A stretch of DNA of 20,615 nt from Haplomitrium mnioides. Taxonomy: Eukaryota > Marchantiophyta > Haplomitriopsida > Calobryales. Position 1 is the first letter of the stretch. Each line of letters starts with the position of its first letter. The stretch is taken from the NCBI GenBank assembly GCA_049999725.1, contig JBNGIS010011393.1, positions 1-20,615 of the forward strand, written 5' to 3'. The notes below the pieces were generated by a model. It was not told the DNA's origin. It saw only the letters and a program-made list of their open reading frames with translations, and searched no databases. Shown in pieces: positions 10,769-20,383 of this stretch. The translations under genes and the position numbers were made by a program.

Positions 10769-11833
10769 CCTTCCATGGCAAATGACATGTGATAAATGCA
10801 GTTTTGAGGATGGCAGGTGGTCCACTAATGCTCCAAGCATCTAAAATTTATAGTTTAGTATTTGCACAATATGAGCTGAATGGTAAATCAATATGGCCTA
10901 TATTGACTAGGTAGCTACTCCATCCATCCATGGCAAATGGCATGTGATAAATGCAATTTTGAGCAAAAGAGGTGGTCCACTAATGCTATAACCATTTCAA
11001 TTTCTAGTTTCCTAGCCACACAATGTATGTTAAAAGAGAAGTTATTATGACCTATAATAACAAGTTAGCTATTCCATCCTTCCATGGCAAATGACATGTG
11101 ATAAATGTAGTTTTGAGGATGAGAGGTGGTCCACTAATGCTCCAAGCATCTCAATTTCTAGTTTACTAACTACACAATATGAGCTGAATGGTAAATCAAT
11201 ATGGCGTATATTGACAAGGTAGCTATTCCATCCATCCATGGCAAATGGCATGTGATAAATGGAATTTTGAGGGAACGAGGTGGTCCACTAATGCTATAAC
11301 CATCTCAATTTCTAGTTTCCTACTTCAAAATATGAGTTGTAAGAGAAGTTTTGATAACCTATTAGAACAAGTTAGCTATTCCATCCTTCCATGGCAAATG
11401 ACATATGATAAATGCAATTTTGAGTATGGGTGGTGGTCCACTAATGCTCCAAGCATCTCAATTTCTAGTTTACTCACTGCACAATATGAGCTAAATGGTA
11501 AATCAATATGTCCTATATGAACAAGGTAGCTATTCCATTCATCCATGGTAAATGGCATGTGATAAATGCAATTTTGAGGAAAACGAGGTGGTTCACTAAT
11601 GTAATAACCATTTCGATTTCTAGTTTTCTAGCCACACAATATGAGTTGAAAGAGAAGTTGTTATGACCTATAATAACAAGTTAGCTATTCCATCCTTCCA
11701 TGGGAAATGACATGTGATAAATGCAGTTTTGAGGATGAGAGGTGGTCCACTAATGCTCCAAGCATCTCAATTTCTAGTTTACTAACTGCACAATATGAGG
11801 TGAATGGTAAATCAATATGGCCTATATAAACAA

Positions 11834-11838
11834 GGTAG
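11834..11838 (+). repeat. Left target-site duplication of the LTR insertion
   Basis: GGTAG before the insertion corresponds to TGTAG at 15696-15700 after it. Across the gap the satellite continues in perfect register (AACAAGGTAG then CTATTCCATCC), as expected for a simple insertion with 5-bp duplication. One of the five bases differs. Confidence 0.75.
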
Positions 11839-12420
11839 TGTCAGCCGATGCTTTGGAGCACTAAAGCTTAATGCACTGAATGAGAAGCATCAGCGACCCA
11901 AATATCCCTTTGCGAGTGTGAAGGCCTCTCAAGAACAGCTGATTACCTCAAACAGCTGATAAGAGTAGGTTGCATGAGTCCTGGGAGGGAAACAGGATCA
12001 TGGCGGAGGGGAGGAGGAAGGAGAGCAGTGATCGCCATCCAGGGGAGGGGCCCCATTCTCAATTTCAAAGCAGGCCAGCAGGAATCCGTGGGCCTAAGGA
12101 GGATGCGGGGATGGGAGCTGGGGAGAAGGAATAGAGCAACCACCCATGGCGAGGCGATCGCAGGAGGAAGAATAAGGGATCAACAACAAGGAAGCCCGAA
12201 GGCACTCTGAAGAAAGGCAGATCGCGAGGGTCCTGCAGTGGCCACAAATCGGGAAGCAATCATCAAGAGCTGACAGGAGGAGGTGAGATCGTCACGAGGG
12301 TGAGCAAGGCCAGGGAAGAGGGACGCCTCGATCCCGCAAGCAAGAGCGAGCCCTGCAGAGGCCGATCGAACGATCCATCCAAGTCAGTAAGTCATGGGGA
12401 AAGAGTGGAGTCCCCGAAAG

Positions 12421-12499
12421 GTCCCGCGAGATTCCATGAAAACGTGGCATCTCCAGAGCCCGTCGCGGGATTCCACGAGAGACGTGGCAGCACCAGAAG
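12421..12499 (+). repeat. Two 39-bp direct repeats in the LTR
   Basis: GATTCCATGAAAACGTGGCA at 12430 recurs as GATTCCACGAGAGACGTGGC at 12469, each preceded by a CGCG-containing stretch and followed by a CCAGA motif (CTCCAGAGCC, CACCAGAAGG). A small tandem duplication within the CpG-rich U3 region. Confidence 0.7.
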
Positions 12500-12527
12500 G
12501 CCCGCGGGTCTGCGGACAGGCGCCTCC

Positions 12528-12548
12528 TTAAGTGGGGAGCCCACTTAA
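12528..12548. repeat. Perfect 9-bp inverted repeat with 3-bp loop
   Basis: TTAAGTGGG (12528-12536), GAG, CCCACTTAA (12540-12548). The core TGGGGAGCCC appears again at 12574-12583 with imperfect flanking pairing (ACCTGGG/CCCGGTT), so this is a duplicated hairpin motif about 41 bp apart. Role unknown. Confidence 0.8.
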
Positions 12549-13299
12549 CTTGGTTCCGATGCGTCTTCCGACCTGGGGAGCCCGGTTAAGAGGGATCCGC
12601 GAGGAACCCAAAAGGGGAGGAAAGAAAGGGGCCCGAAACATCAACTTATCGCGGGCCTGGCCGAAGGAAATCGGGAGAGTGCCAGAAAGGTGATCTATCA
12701 AAGATCCGAGAGGAGGAGGAGCGCAGAAGCCGAAGAGGCGACCTAGCGCAGATTCACCAAGAGGAAACACAGGGGGGAGCCGAAAGGGGGACTGATCACT
12801 GATCTGATAGAATAAGAGCGAGTGAAGGCGAAAAGACGACTTATCGGCGAACCGATTCGATCAGTGGCGAAGCGGTAACCCAACGCAAACCGTCCAACGG
12901 GAAGAAGGCTGAGCCAGAAGAGCGATATGGCACCTATCCGGTGGGGGGAAACGAAGGGCACGACGAAAGCACGATATGTCGGCGAATCGGCGAGCAAGAT
13001 GAGAGTGATCGGAAAACAAAAGTAACGCCGGTGCGACTGACGGAGGAGCTACCGGCGTCGAAAGGGTGACACTTTGCCGCTTCGACATCCAGAAAGGTAA
13101 AAGTTCAACGGGGTGTTGTAGAAAGTTCGAAGGGGCGAACGGTCCGAAAGGGCATACTAGTTCTTATAGCGAGCTTTTGGAAGTGTTAACGAAGCTAGCC
13201 TCAAGCGAGTGAGCAGTTCTTACTTCGAAAGTACGTTGAAACGGCGACATCGACACCGTTCTTATTCGGCGAGCAGGGGAAGTCCGCGGCGGTTCTACA

Positions 13300-13742
13300 G
13301 ATGACATGGCGAGCGTAGGGAGTCCGCGGGAGGCTTCGGAAATGTGGCGCGTTGAGGTGCCGGGAGGTGTTTTCGAACGTCAACTTCGGAAGAAGGGTCC
13401 GCGCGACGGTCCGCCTACCCCTTTGTGGGGCGGCATCGGACGGCGCCCTTTGGATGACATGGTGTCTTGGGAAGTGCGCAGGGTTCCGTGGGTCAACATC
13501 GGAAGGAGGTTAGCGGGACAGTCCGCCTACCCCTTTGTAAGGTGGCGTCGGATGACGGCCTTCGCAGGACATGGCGACTCCAGAGACCCCCGAGGCAATT
13601 CACGAGACACGCGGCGCAAGGAGAGGAGTTCACCTGACCTCGGGCCACTCGCGAGTCAACTACGGAGGGAGAGGATATCGCGGCGGTCAGCCTACCCCCT
13701 TGCGGGGCGGCGTCGGACGGCGGTGCAACGGACGACGTGGCG
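13300..13742 (+). repeat. Degenerate GC-rich tandem repeat with three hairpin motifs
   Basis: GACATGG or GACGTGG recurs at 13303, 13456, 13568 and 13734. Between these lie three copies of a 35-38 bp motif at 13409-13443, 13521-13558 and 13686-13720: GTCCGCCTACCCCTTTG followed by a GGGGCGG and CGTCGGAC-like part. Copies 1 and 3 can fold, with CCCC pairing GGGG and, in copy 1, the outer GTCCG pairing CGGAC. The 60 bases from 13681 contain eleven CpG. A 226-codon open frame (13306-13986) crosses the array; it is rich in Arg, Ser and Gly, follows the repeats, and resembles nothing recognised, so it is not called a gene. Confidence 0.75.
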
Positions 13743-14159
13743 CGAGGAGAAGAAAGAAGCATCTACGAGGGGATCTAAGGAGATTCCTTGGAGTCGGTTC
13801 CGTAGGGCACTGTGGAACTCGGTTCCAAAAGCCTCTTCGGACCTTGTTCTGCGGGAATCTGCGAAATCTCTCCCCGCAAGATTCCTTGGAGCTCCTCGTC
13901 GAAGTTACCGTTTCCATTGGCTTTTCCTCGATCAATTGCAGGACACGCGGGGCTTTCTCCCATCCCGTGGTAATGGGATTATCTAACAGTGAAGCCACGC
14001 GTCGTCGCCCCCTGTTTTGAGCTAATGGCAATAACGACTATTCATCGGATCGGGCATCAAAGGGCAACGCGCGAGGGGAGTATACATCGTTTCTCATTGA
14101 ATTCTTCTAGGTTGATGCACAGGCAATCTCAAGGCGCGAAGCGACTGCATGCGAAGGGG

Positions 14160-14730
14160 AATCGCAACGAGGGAGGGCTGGGGTTTGAATTCACTAACAA
14201 GACAACGTGAAGCAGAGTTACTAGCTCCAAGAGGCCAGGGGGATTCGGAGGTGGACTGGAGGGGCGCTGAGTGTTGCAGAGTAGGGAGCTCTGGATGTTG
14301 GGCAATCCAGATGAACTCGTCCTTGCAGGTGGACCAGAGCGGAGGGTTACTGATACGTGGTCTCGATTGTATTCTAGTCAGCTAAGACTTCAGGAGAGGT
14401 CACCATGGGAGGACTTGGGGTCGTCTCTTCATTCTCTGTGCAGAAGCATCACAACTTGAGGACAAGGAAACCGCAATGAGGGGCGGCTGGAGTGGGAATT
14501 CAGTGAAGAACTACGTGAAGCAAGGGTATTAACTCTAGGGGGCCAGGGGGATTTAGAGGAGGAATGGGGGGAGACCCAGGTGACCTCATCCTTGCCGGTG
14601 GACCAGAGCGGAGGGTTACTGATACGTAGATTCGAAGGGATTCCGGCCAATTATGACTTCGAGAGAGGCCGCCAAGTGAGGAGCTTGGGGTTGTCTCTGC
14701 CGTTCCTTGTGTGTGAGCATCAGCCCAGAG
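14160..14730 (+). repeat. Tandem duplication of a roughly 270-310 bp unit in the LTR
   Basis: The first copy (about 14160-14469) and second (about 14470-14730) share GCAACGAGGG/GCAATGAGGG starts, GGCCAGGGGGATT, TCATCCTTGC-like text, GGACCAGAGCGGAGGGTTAC, TGATACGT, CTTGGGGT.GTCTCT and a final GAGCATCA-like part. The offset is 310 bp at the start and 268 bp at the shared GGACCAGAGCGG block, so the first copy carries about 42 bp that the second lacks. Confidence 0.85.
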
Positions 14731-15075
14731 TATTCTGAAGACACTCTAGTGTGTTATTCTTCAAGTGGAGCTGAGAGGGGGAGCTAAGCCAGTGTTGGTG
14801 CACTGCATAGTAAGACTTGTCGAGACTCGAGGGTGGAGTGGGCTACCTGCAGCTGGTAAAGCTATCTTCCAGAGGTGGAAGTAAAAGAAACTCTCTTCCT
14901 AGCATGAGGAAGTAAAAGCAGGGCTTCTCGCGAGGGAAGCTGAAAAACTATCTGGAGTGGAGGGTGTGTGGGTTGTTGGGCTGCAGTTGTAAGGCAACGA
15001 GATTCACAAAGGAAGTATATTTTAGTTAGAATTCCAGAGGGCCTTCAAGGACTTTGTTTTCTCTTGCATATATTG

Positions 15076-15083
15076 TATATAAG
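15076..15083 (+). promoter_or_regulatory. TATA box candidate of the solo LTR
   Basis: TATATAAG in a locally AT-rich stretch (about 15060-15110), after 3.2 kb of more GC-rich sequence. The position, 620 bp from the LTR end and 358 bp before an AATAAA, fits an LTR core promoter with transcription starting near 15105. Confidence 0.5.
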
Positions 15084-15433
15084 TGTTGTCCATATATGTG
15101 TAGTTAGATTTTCTTTCTGCATGTGTGTCCTCTTGAATTTTTAGATTAGTGGACATTGGTTCAGTTGAGCAGACCTTGGGAACACACTTGAAGGGGGAGT
15201 CCAATCCCTTGACACAAGTCTGGTATCATGGGGGTGAATGCTCTCTGTTCCTGATCTTTTTTGCCTAAATAGAAATTAGTGCAGCTTAAAATAGTTAAGA
15301 ATAGTTGTATCAGTCCTGTGACAACCCTGAGAGGGGGAGTCAATAACTGTTGTGTGTTCAGCTGTGCAGGTCACCAACACTATTCTGCCCAAGCACAAAT
15401 AAGGTGGCAGGCCCTAAGTCATTGGGTCCTAAG

Positions 15434-15439
15434 AATAAA
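15434..15439 (+). terminator. Polyadenylation signal candidate of the solo LTR
   Basis: AATAAA on the plus strand downstream of the TATA candidate and 257 bp before the LTR end, consistent with the 3' side of an R region. A six-base motif alone is weak evidence. Confidence 0.4.
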
Positions 15440-15695
15440 GAGGAAGAATCACACAAATCACAATTGGGTGTAAATGGATGTGGACCTGTGTATGGTTGAA
15501 TGTCTCACTTGAGTGTGAGAAGAAGAGGAGTGAGAGAAGCATACCATGCCTATAAGAAGAGGATGAGTCCTTAGGGTCTGAAAGTGGTAACTGGCAAGGG
15601 ACCATCTCAGAAAAGAACCTGAAAGCCCGTAAACACGTCCTCCCCTACCTCGAAACAGGGCCTCAAAAGATTAAGGCCAGAACAGGGGAGCGACA

Positions 15696-15700
15696 TGTAG
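15696..15700 (+). repeat. Right target-site duplication of the LTR insertion
   Basis: TGTAG, matching GGTAG at 11834-11838 at four of five positions and leading straight into CTATTCCATCC of a type B monomer. Confidence 0.75.
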
Positions 15701-15935
15701 CTATTCCATCCATCCATGGCAAATGGCATGTGATAAATGCAATTTTTTGAGAGAACGAAGTGGTCCACTAATGCTATAACCATTTCAATTTCTAGTTTCC
15801 TAGCCTCACAATATGAGTTGCAAGAGAAGTTATGATGACCTATTAGAACAAGTTAGCTATTCCATCCTTCCATGGCAAATGACATGTGATAAATGCAGTT
15901 TTGAGTATGGGAGGTGGTCTATTAATACTCTAAGC

Positions 15936-16446
15936 ATCTCAATTTCTAATTTACTCACTACACAATATGAGCTAAATGGTAAATCAATATGGCCTATATG
16001 AACAACGTAGCTATTCCATCCATCCATGGCAAATAGCATGTGATAAATGCAATTTTGAAGAAACGAGGTGGTCCATTAATGTAATAACCATTTCAATTTC
16101 TAGTTTCCTAGCTAGACAATATGAGTTGAAAGAGACGTTGTAATGACCTATAAGAACAAGTTAGCTATTCCATCCTTCCATTGCAAATGATATGTGATAA
16201 ATGCAATTTTGAGGATGAGAGGTGGTCCACTAATGCTCCAAGCATCTCAATTTCTAGTTTACTAAATGCATAATATGAGCTGCATGGTAAATCAATATGG
16301 CCTATATGAACAAGGTAGTTATTCCATCCATCCATTGCAAATGGCATGTGATAAATGCAATTTTGAGGGAACGAGGTGGTCCACTAATGCTATAACCATT
16401 TCAATTTCTAGTTTCCTAGCCATACAATATACGTTGAAAGAGAAGT
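15936..16446 (+). repeat. Duplicated satellite segment, copy 2 (partner at 7190-7700)
   Basis: Has the same linked rare variants as 7190-7700, notably GAACAACGTAGC, CAAATAGCATG, CTAGCTAGACAATATG and TTCCATTGCAAATGA. It lies just to the right of the LTR insertion, inside the part assigned to the third ten-dimer unit. Confidence 0.85.
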
Positions 16447-19400
16447 TGTTATGACCTACAAGAAAAAGTTAGCTATTCCATCCTTCCATGGCAAATAACA
16501 TGTGATAAATGCAGTTTTAGGGATGGGAGGTGGTTCAGTAATGCTCCAAGCATCTCAGTTTCTAGTTTACTAACTGCACAATATAAGCTCAATGGTAGAC
16601 CAATATAGCCCATATGAACAAGGTAGTTATTCCATCTATCTATGGCAATTGGCATATGATAAATGCAAAATTGAGCAAAAGAGGTGGTCTACTACGGCTA
16701 TAACCATTTCAATTTCTAGTTTCCTAGCCACACAATGAACGTTGAAAGAGAAGTTATTATGACCTATAAGAACAAACTAGCTATTCCATCCTTCCATGGC
16801 AAATGACATGTGATAAATGCAGTTTTGAGGATGGGAGGTGGTCCACTAATTCTCCAAGCATCTCAATTTCTAGTTTACTAACTCCACAATATGAGTTGCA
16901 TGGTAAATCAATACGGCCAATATTGACAAGGTAGCTATTCCATCCATCCATAGCAAATGGCATGTGATAAATGCAATTTTGAGGGAACGAGGTGGTCCAC
17001 TAATGCTATAACCATTTCAATTTCTAGTTTCCTAGCCACACAATATACGTTGAGAGAGAAGTTGTTATGATCTATAAGAACAAGTTAGCTATTCCATCCT
17101 TCCATGGCAAATGACATGTGATAAATGCAGTTTTTAGGATGAGAGGTGGTCCACTAATGCTCCAAGCATCTCAATTTCTAGTTTACAGACTCCACAATAT
17201 AAGCTGATTGGTAAATCAATATGGCCTGTATGAACAAGGTAGCTATTCCATCCATCCATGGCAAATGGCATGTGATAAATGCAATTTTCAGGGAACGAGG
17301 TGGTCAACTAATGCTATGACCATTTCAATTTCTAGCTTCCTAGCCTCACAATATGAGTTGCAAGAGAAGTTATGATGACCTATTAGAACAAGTTAGCTAT
17401 TTCATCCTTCGATTGCAAATGACATGTGATAAATGCAGTCTTCAAGATGAGAGGTGGTCCACTAATGCTTCAAGCATCTCAATTTCTAGTTTACTAACTG
17501 CACAATATAAGTTGAATGGTAAATCAATATGGCCTATATGAACAAGATAGCTATTCCATCCATCCATGACAAATGGCATGTGATAAATGCAATTTTGAGG
17601 AACGAGGTGATCCACTAATGCTATAACCATTTCAATTTCTACTTTCCTAGCCTCACAATATACATTGAAAGAGAAGTTGTTATGACCTATAAGAACAAGT
17701 TAGCTATTCCATCTTTCCATTGCAAATGACATGTGATAAATCTAGTTTTGAGGATGAGAGCTGGTCCACTAATGCTCCAAGCATCTCAATTTCTAGTTTA
17801 CTAATTGCACAATATGAGCTGCATGGTAAATCAATATGGCCTATATGAACAAGGTAGCTATTCCATCCATCCATGGCAAATGGCATGTGATAAATGCAAT
17901 TTTCAGGGAACGAAGTGGTCCACTAATGTTATAACCATTTCAATTTCTAGTTTTCTAGTCACACAATATGAGTTGAAAGAGAAGTTGTTATGACCTATTA
18001 GAACAAGTTAGCTATTACATCCTTCCATGGCAAATGACATGCGATAAATGCAGTTTTGAGTATGGGAGCTGGTCCACTAATGCTCTAAGCATCCCAATTT
18101 CTAGTTTACTAACTACTGCACAATATGAGCTGAATGGTAAATCAATATGGCCTATATGAACAAAGTAGTTATTCCATCCATCCATGCCACATGGCATGTG
18201 ATAAGTGCAATTTTGAGGGAACAAGGTGTTTCACTGAAGCTACAACCATTTCAATTTCTAGTTTTCTAGTCACACAATATGAGTTGAAAGAGAAGTTGCT
18301 ATGACCTATAAGAACAAGTTAGCTATTCCATCCTTTCATGTCAAATGACATGTGATAAATGCAGTTTTGAGGATGGGAGGTAGTCCACTAATGTCCTAGC
18401 ATCTCAATTTCTAGTTTAATAACAACACAATATGAGCTGAATGGTGAATCAATATGGCCTATATTGACAAGGTAGCTATTCCATCTATCCATAGCAAATG
18501 GCATGTGATAAATGCAATTTTGAAGGAACCATGTGGTCCACTAATGCTATAACCATTTCAATTTCTAGTTTCCTAGCCACACAATTTACATTGAGAGAGA
18601 AGTTGTTATGACCTATAAGAACAAGTTAGCTATTCCATCCTTCCATGGCAAATGACATGTGATAAATGCGGTTATTAGGATGAGAGGTGGTACACTTATG
18701 CTCCAAGCATCTCAATTTCTAGTTTACTAACCGCTCAATATGAGTAGGATGGTCAATCAATATGGCCTATATGAACAAGATAGTATTTCATCCATCCATG
18801 GGTGGGAAATGGCATGTGATAAATGCAATTTTCAGGGAACTAGGTGGTCCACTAATGCTATAACCATTTCAATTTCTAGTTTCCTAGCCACACAATATAT
18901 GTTGAAAGAGAAGTTGTTATGACCTATAAGAACAAGTTAGCTATTCCATCCTTCCATGGAAAATAACATGTGATAAATGCAGTTTTGAGGATGGGAGGTG
19001 GTCCACTAATGCTCCAAGCATCTCCATTTCTAGTTTACTAACTGCACAATATAATCTGAATGGTAAACCAACATAGCCTATATGAACACGGTAGTGATTT
19101 CATCCATCTATGGCAATTGGAATGTGATAAATGCAATTTAGAGCAAAAAAAGTGGTCCACTAATGCTATAACCATTTCAATTTCTAGTTTCCAAGCCATA
19201 TAATGTACGTTGAAATATAAGTTATTATGACCTATAAGAACAAGTAAGCTATTCCATCCTTCCATGGCAAATGACATGTAATAAATGCAGTTTTCAAAAT
19301 GGGAGGTGGTCCACTAATTCCCCAAGCATCTCAATTTCTAGTTTACTAACTTCACAATATAAGCTGAATGGTAAATCAATATGGCCTATATTGACAAGGT

Positions 19401-20383
19401 AGCTATTCGATCCATCCATAGCAAATGGCATGTGATAAATGCAATTTTGAGGGAATGAGGTGGTCCACTAATGCTATATCCATTTCAATTTCTAGTTTCT
19501 TAGCCACACAATATACGTTGAGAGAGAAATTGTTATGACCTATAAGAACAAGTTAGCTATTCCATCCTTTCATGGCAAATGACATGTGATAAATGCAGTT
19601 TTGAAGATGAGAGGTGGTCCACTAATGCTTAAAGTATCTCAATTTCTAGTTTACTAACCGCACAATATGAGCTGAATGGTAAATGAATAAGGCCTATATC
19701 AAAAAGGTACTTATTCCATCTATCCATGGCAAATGGCATGTGATAAATGCAATTTTTAGGGAACTAGTTGGTGCACCAATGCTATAACCATTTCAATTTC
19801 TAGTTTCCTAGCCACACAATATAGGTTGAAAGAAAAGTTGTTATGACCTATAAGAACAAGTTAGCCATTCTATCCTTCAATGGCAAATGACATGTGATAA
19901 ATGCAGTTTTAAGGATAGGAGGTGGTCCACTAATACTCCAAGCATCTCAATTTCTAGTTTGCTAACTCTACAATATGAGCTAAATGGTAAATCAATATGG
20001 CCTATATGAACAAGGTAGCTATTCCATCCATCCATGGCAAAAGGCATGCGATAAATGCAATTTTGAAGGAACCATGTGGTCCACTAATGCTATAACCATT
20101 TAAATTTCTAGTTTCCTAGCCACACAATATGAGGTGAAAGAGAAGTCATTATGACCTATGAGAACAACATAGCTATTCCATCCTTTCATGACAAATGACA
20201 TGTGATAAATGCAGCTTTGAGGATAGGAGGTGGTCCACTAATGCTCCAAGCATCTCAATTTCTAGTCTACTAACTGCACAATATGAGCTGAATAGTAAAT
20301 CAATATGGCCTATATGAACAAGGTAGGTATTCCATCCATTCATGGTAAATGGCATGTGATAAATGCAATTTTGAGGGAACGAG

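Larger units (their letters stand above)
3370..11838 (+). repeat. 154-bp satellite, block B: 308-bp A/B dimer array, about 55 monomers
   Basis: Two monomer types alternate. Type A: CCATCCTTCCATGG, AAATGACATG, GAGGATGGGAGG, GCTCCAAGCATCTC, GCTGAATGGTAAATCAATATGG. Type B: CCATCCATCCATGG, AAATGGCATG, GAGGGAACGAGG, GCTATAACCATTTC, GTTGAAAGAGAAGTTGTTATG. A units start near 3415, 3724, 4031, 4340, 4648 and so on; B units near 3570, 3877, 4186, 4494, 4802 and so on. The alternation holds almost throughout; the exception is at 9113-9527. B units fall into subtypes: GAGGGAACGAGG, GAGCAAAAGAGG, and GAGGAAACGAGG followed by GTAATAACC. The 154-bp unit is close to one nucleosome repeat. Minus-strand 60-codon open frames recur once per A or B unit; 154 is not divisible by three, so they cannot run on, and they are not genes. 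Confidence 0.96.
11839..15695 (+). mobile_element. 3.86-kb solo-LTR-like insertion in the satellite
   Basis: The segment starts TGTCAGCC and ends AGCGACA, giving TG...CA termini with short TGTC/GACA inverted ends. It is flanked by GGTAG/TGTAG and interrupts a single satellite monomer. Its first 60 bases match 1-61 inverted and its last 220 match 20384-20615 inverted, so both termini are confirmed by independent copies. Its start is not repeated inside, so there are no paired LTRs and no gag or pol similarity. A TATA box at 15076, a polyadenylation signal at 15434 and the end at 15695 fit a U3-R-U5 order, with a U3 of about 3.2 kb and R plus U5 of about 0.6 kb. From about 12250 to 13900 it is GC- and CpG-rich. 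Best read as a very large solo LTR; a non-coding element with lost second LTR is an alternative. Confidence 0.75.
15696..20383 (+). repeat. 154-bp satellite, block C: continuation of the 308-bp A/B dimer array, about 30 monomers
   Basis: Starts with a B unit (about 15700), then A at 15857, B at 16011, A at 16165 and so on to a partial B at 20328. Type-diagnostic variants and orientation match block B, showing that B and C were one array before the insertion. Rare variants shared with block B include GCAATTGGCATATG with GAGCAAAAGAGG at 16639-16680, GTTGCAAGAGAAG at 15817 and 17357, and AATAACAACACAATATGAG with AATGGTGAATC at about 18420 (as at about 8130). Small local changes include a run of six T at 15744, three extra bases near 18115 and about five near 18804. 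The ten-dimer periodicity is weaker here than in block B. The array stops at 20383 inside GAGGGAACGAG of a B unit. Confidence 0.96.

Noticed and set aside
13306-13986. 226-codon open frame, the longest in the window.
   Set aside because: It crosses the GC-rich repeat array of the LTR, where stop codons are rare by composition. The opposite strand and another frame are also open over much of it, and no domain is recognisable.
11943-14650. Other open frames of 60-149 codons on both strands in the LTR.
   Set aside because: Overlapping frames on both strands in GC-rich sequence, low complexity, and no gag, protease, reverse transcriptase or integrase motifs.
15221-15228. TGGTATCA, which resembles a primer-binding site for initiator methionine tRNA and would place an LTR end near 15215.
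   Set aside because: The independent copy at 20384 shows that the element terminus is at 15695, and only eight bases match before the sequence departs from the usual continuation. Kept in mind as an alternative if full-length relatives show otherwise.
15333-15343. GAGAGGGGGAG, similar to a polypurine tract, with a related run near 15192.
   Set aside because: No LTR start matching TGTCAGCC follows either run, so they do not define a 3' LTR boundary here.
5220-17993. Plus-strand open frames of about 62 codons starting MSCKRSYDDLLEQVSY in several dimers.
   Set aside because: They arise only in dimers with the GTTGCAAGAGAAG variant, which supplies an in-frame ATG, and end at a fixed stop in the next unit. 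Their recurrence is useful as a marker of the higher-order repeat, not as evidence of a gene.
3416-20355. Many minus-strand open frames of about 60 codons, beginning MPFAMDGWNSYLV or similar and ending GRME, spaced 154 or 308 bp apart.
   Set aside because: They are one frame of the satellite monomer. The 154-bp unit shifts frame each copy, every frame ends at the same TAG beside the CCATCC anchor, and substitutions show no sign of protein constraint.
3370-20383. CENP-B-box-like site in the satellite monomers.
   Set aside because: Type B units have GGAACGAGG, but the spaced TTCG...CGGG arrangement of the box is absent in the units read.
490-20383. CRISPR-like or other prokaryotic repeat array.
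   Set aside because: The repeats are contiguous 154-bp units without unique spacers, and the inserted elements are plant-type LTR retrotransposons.
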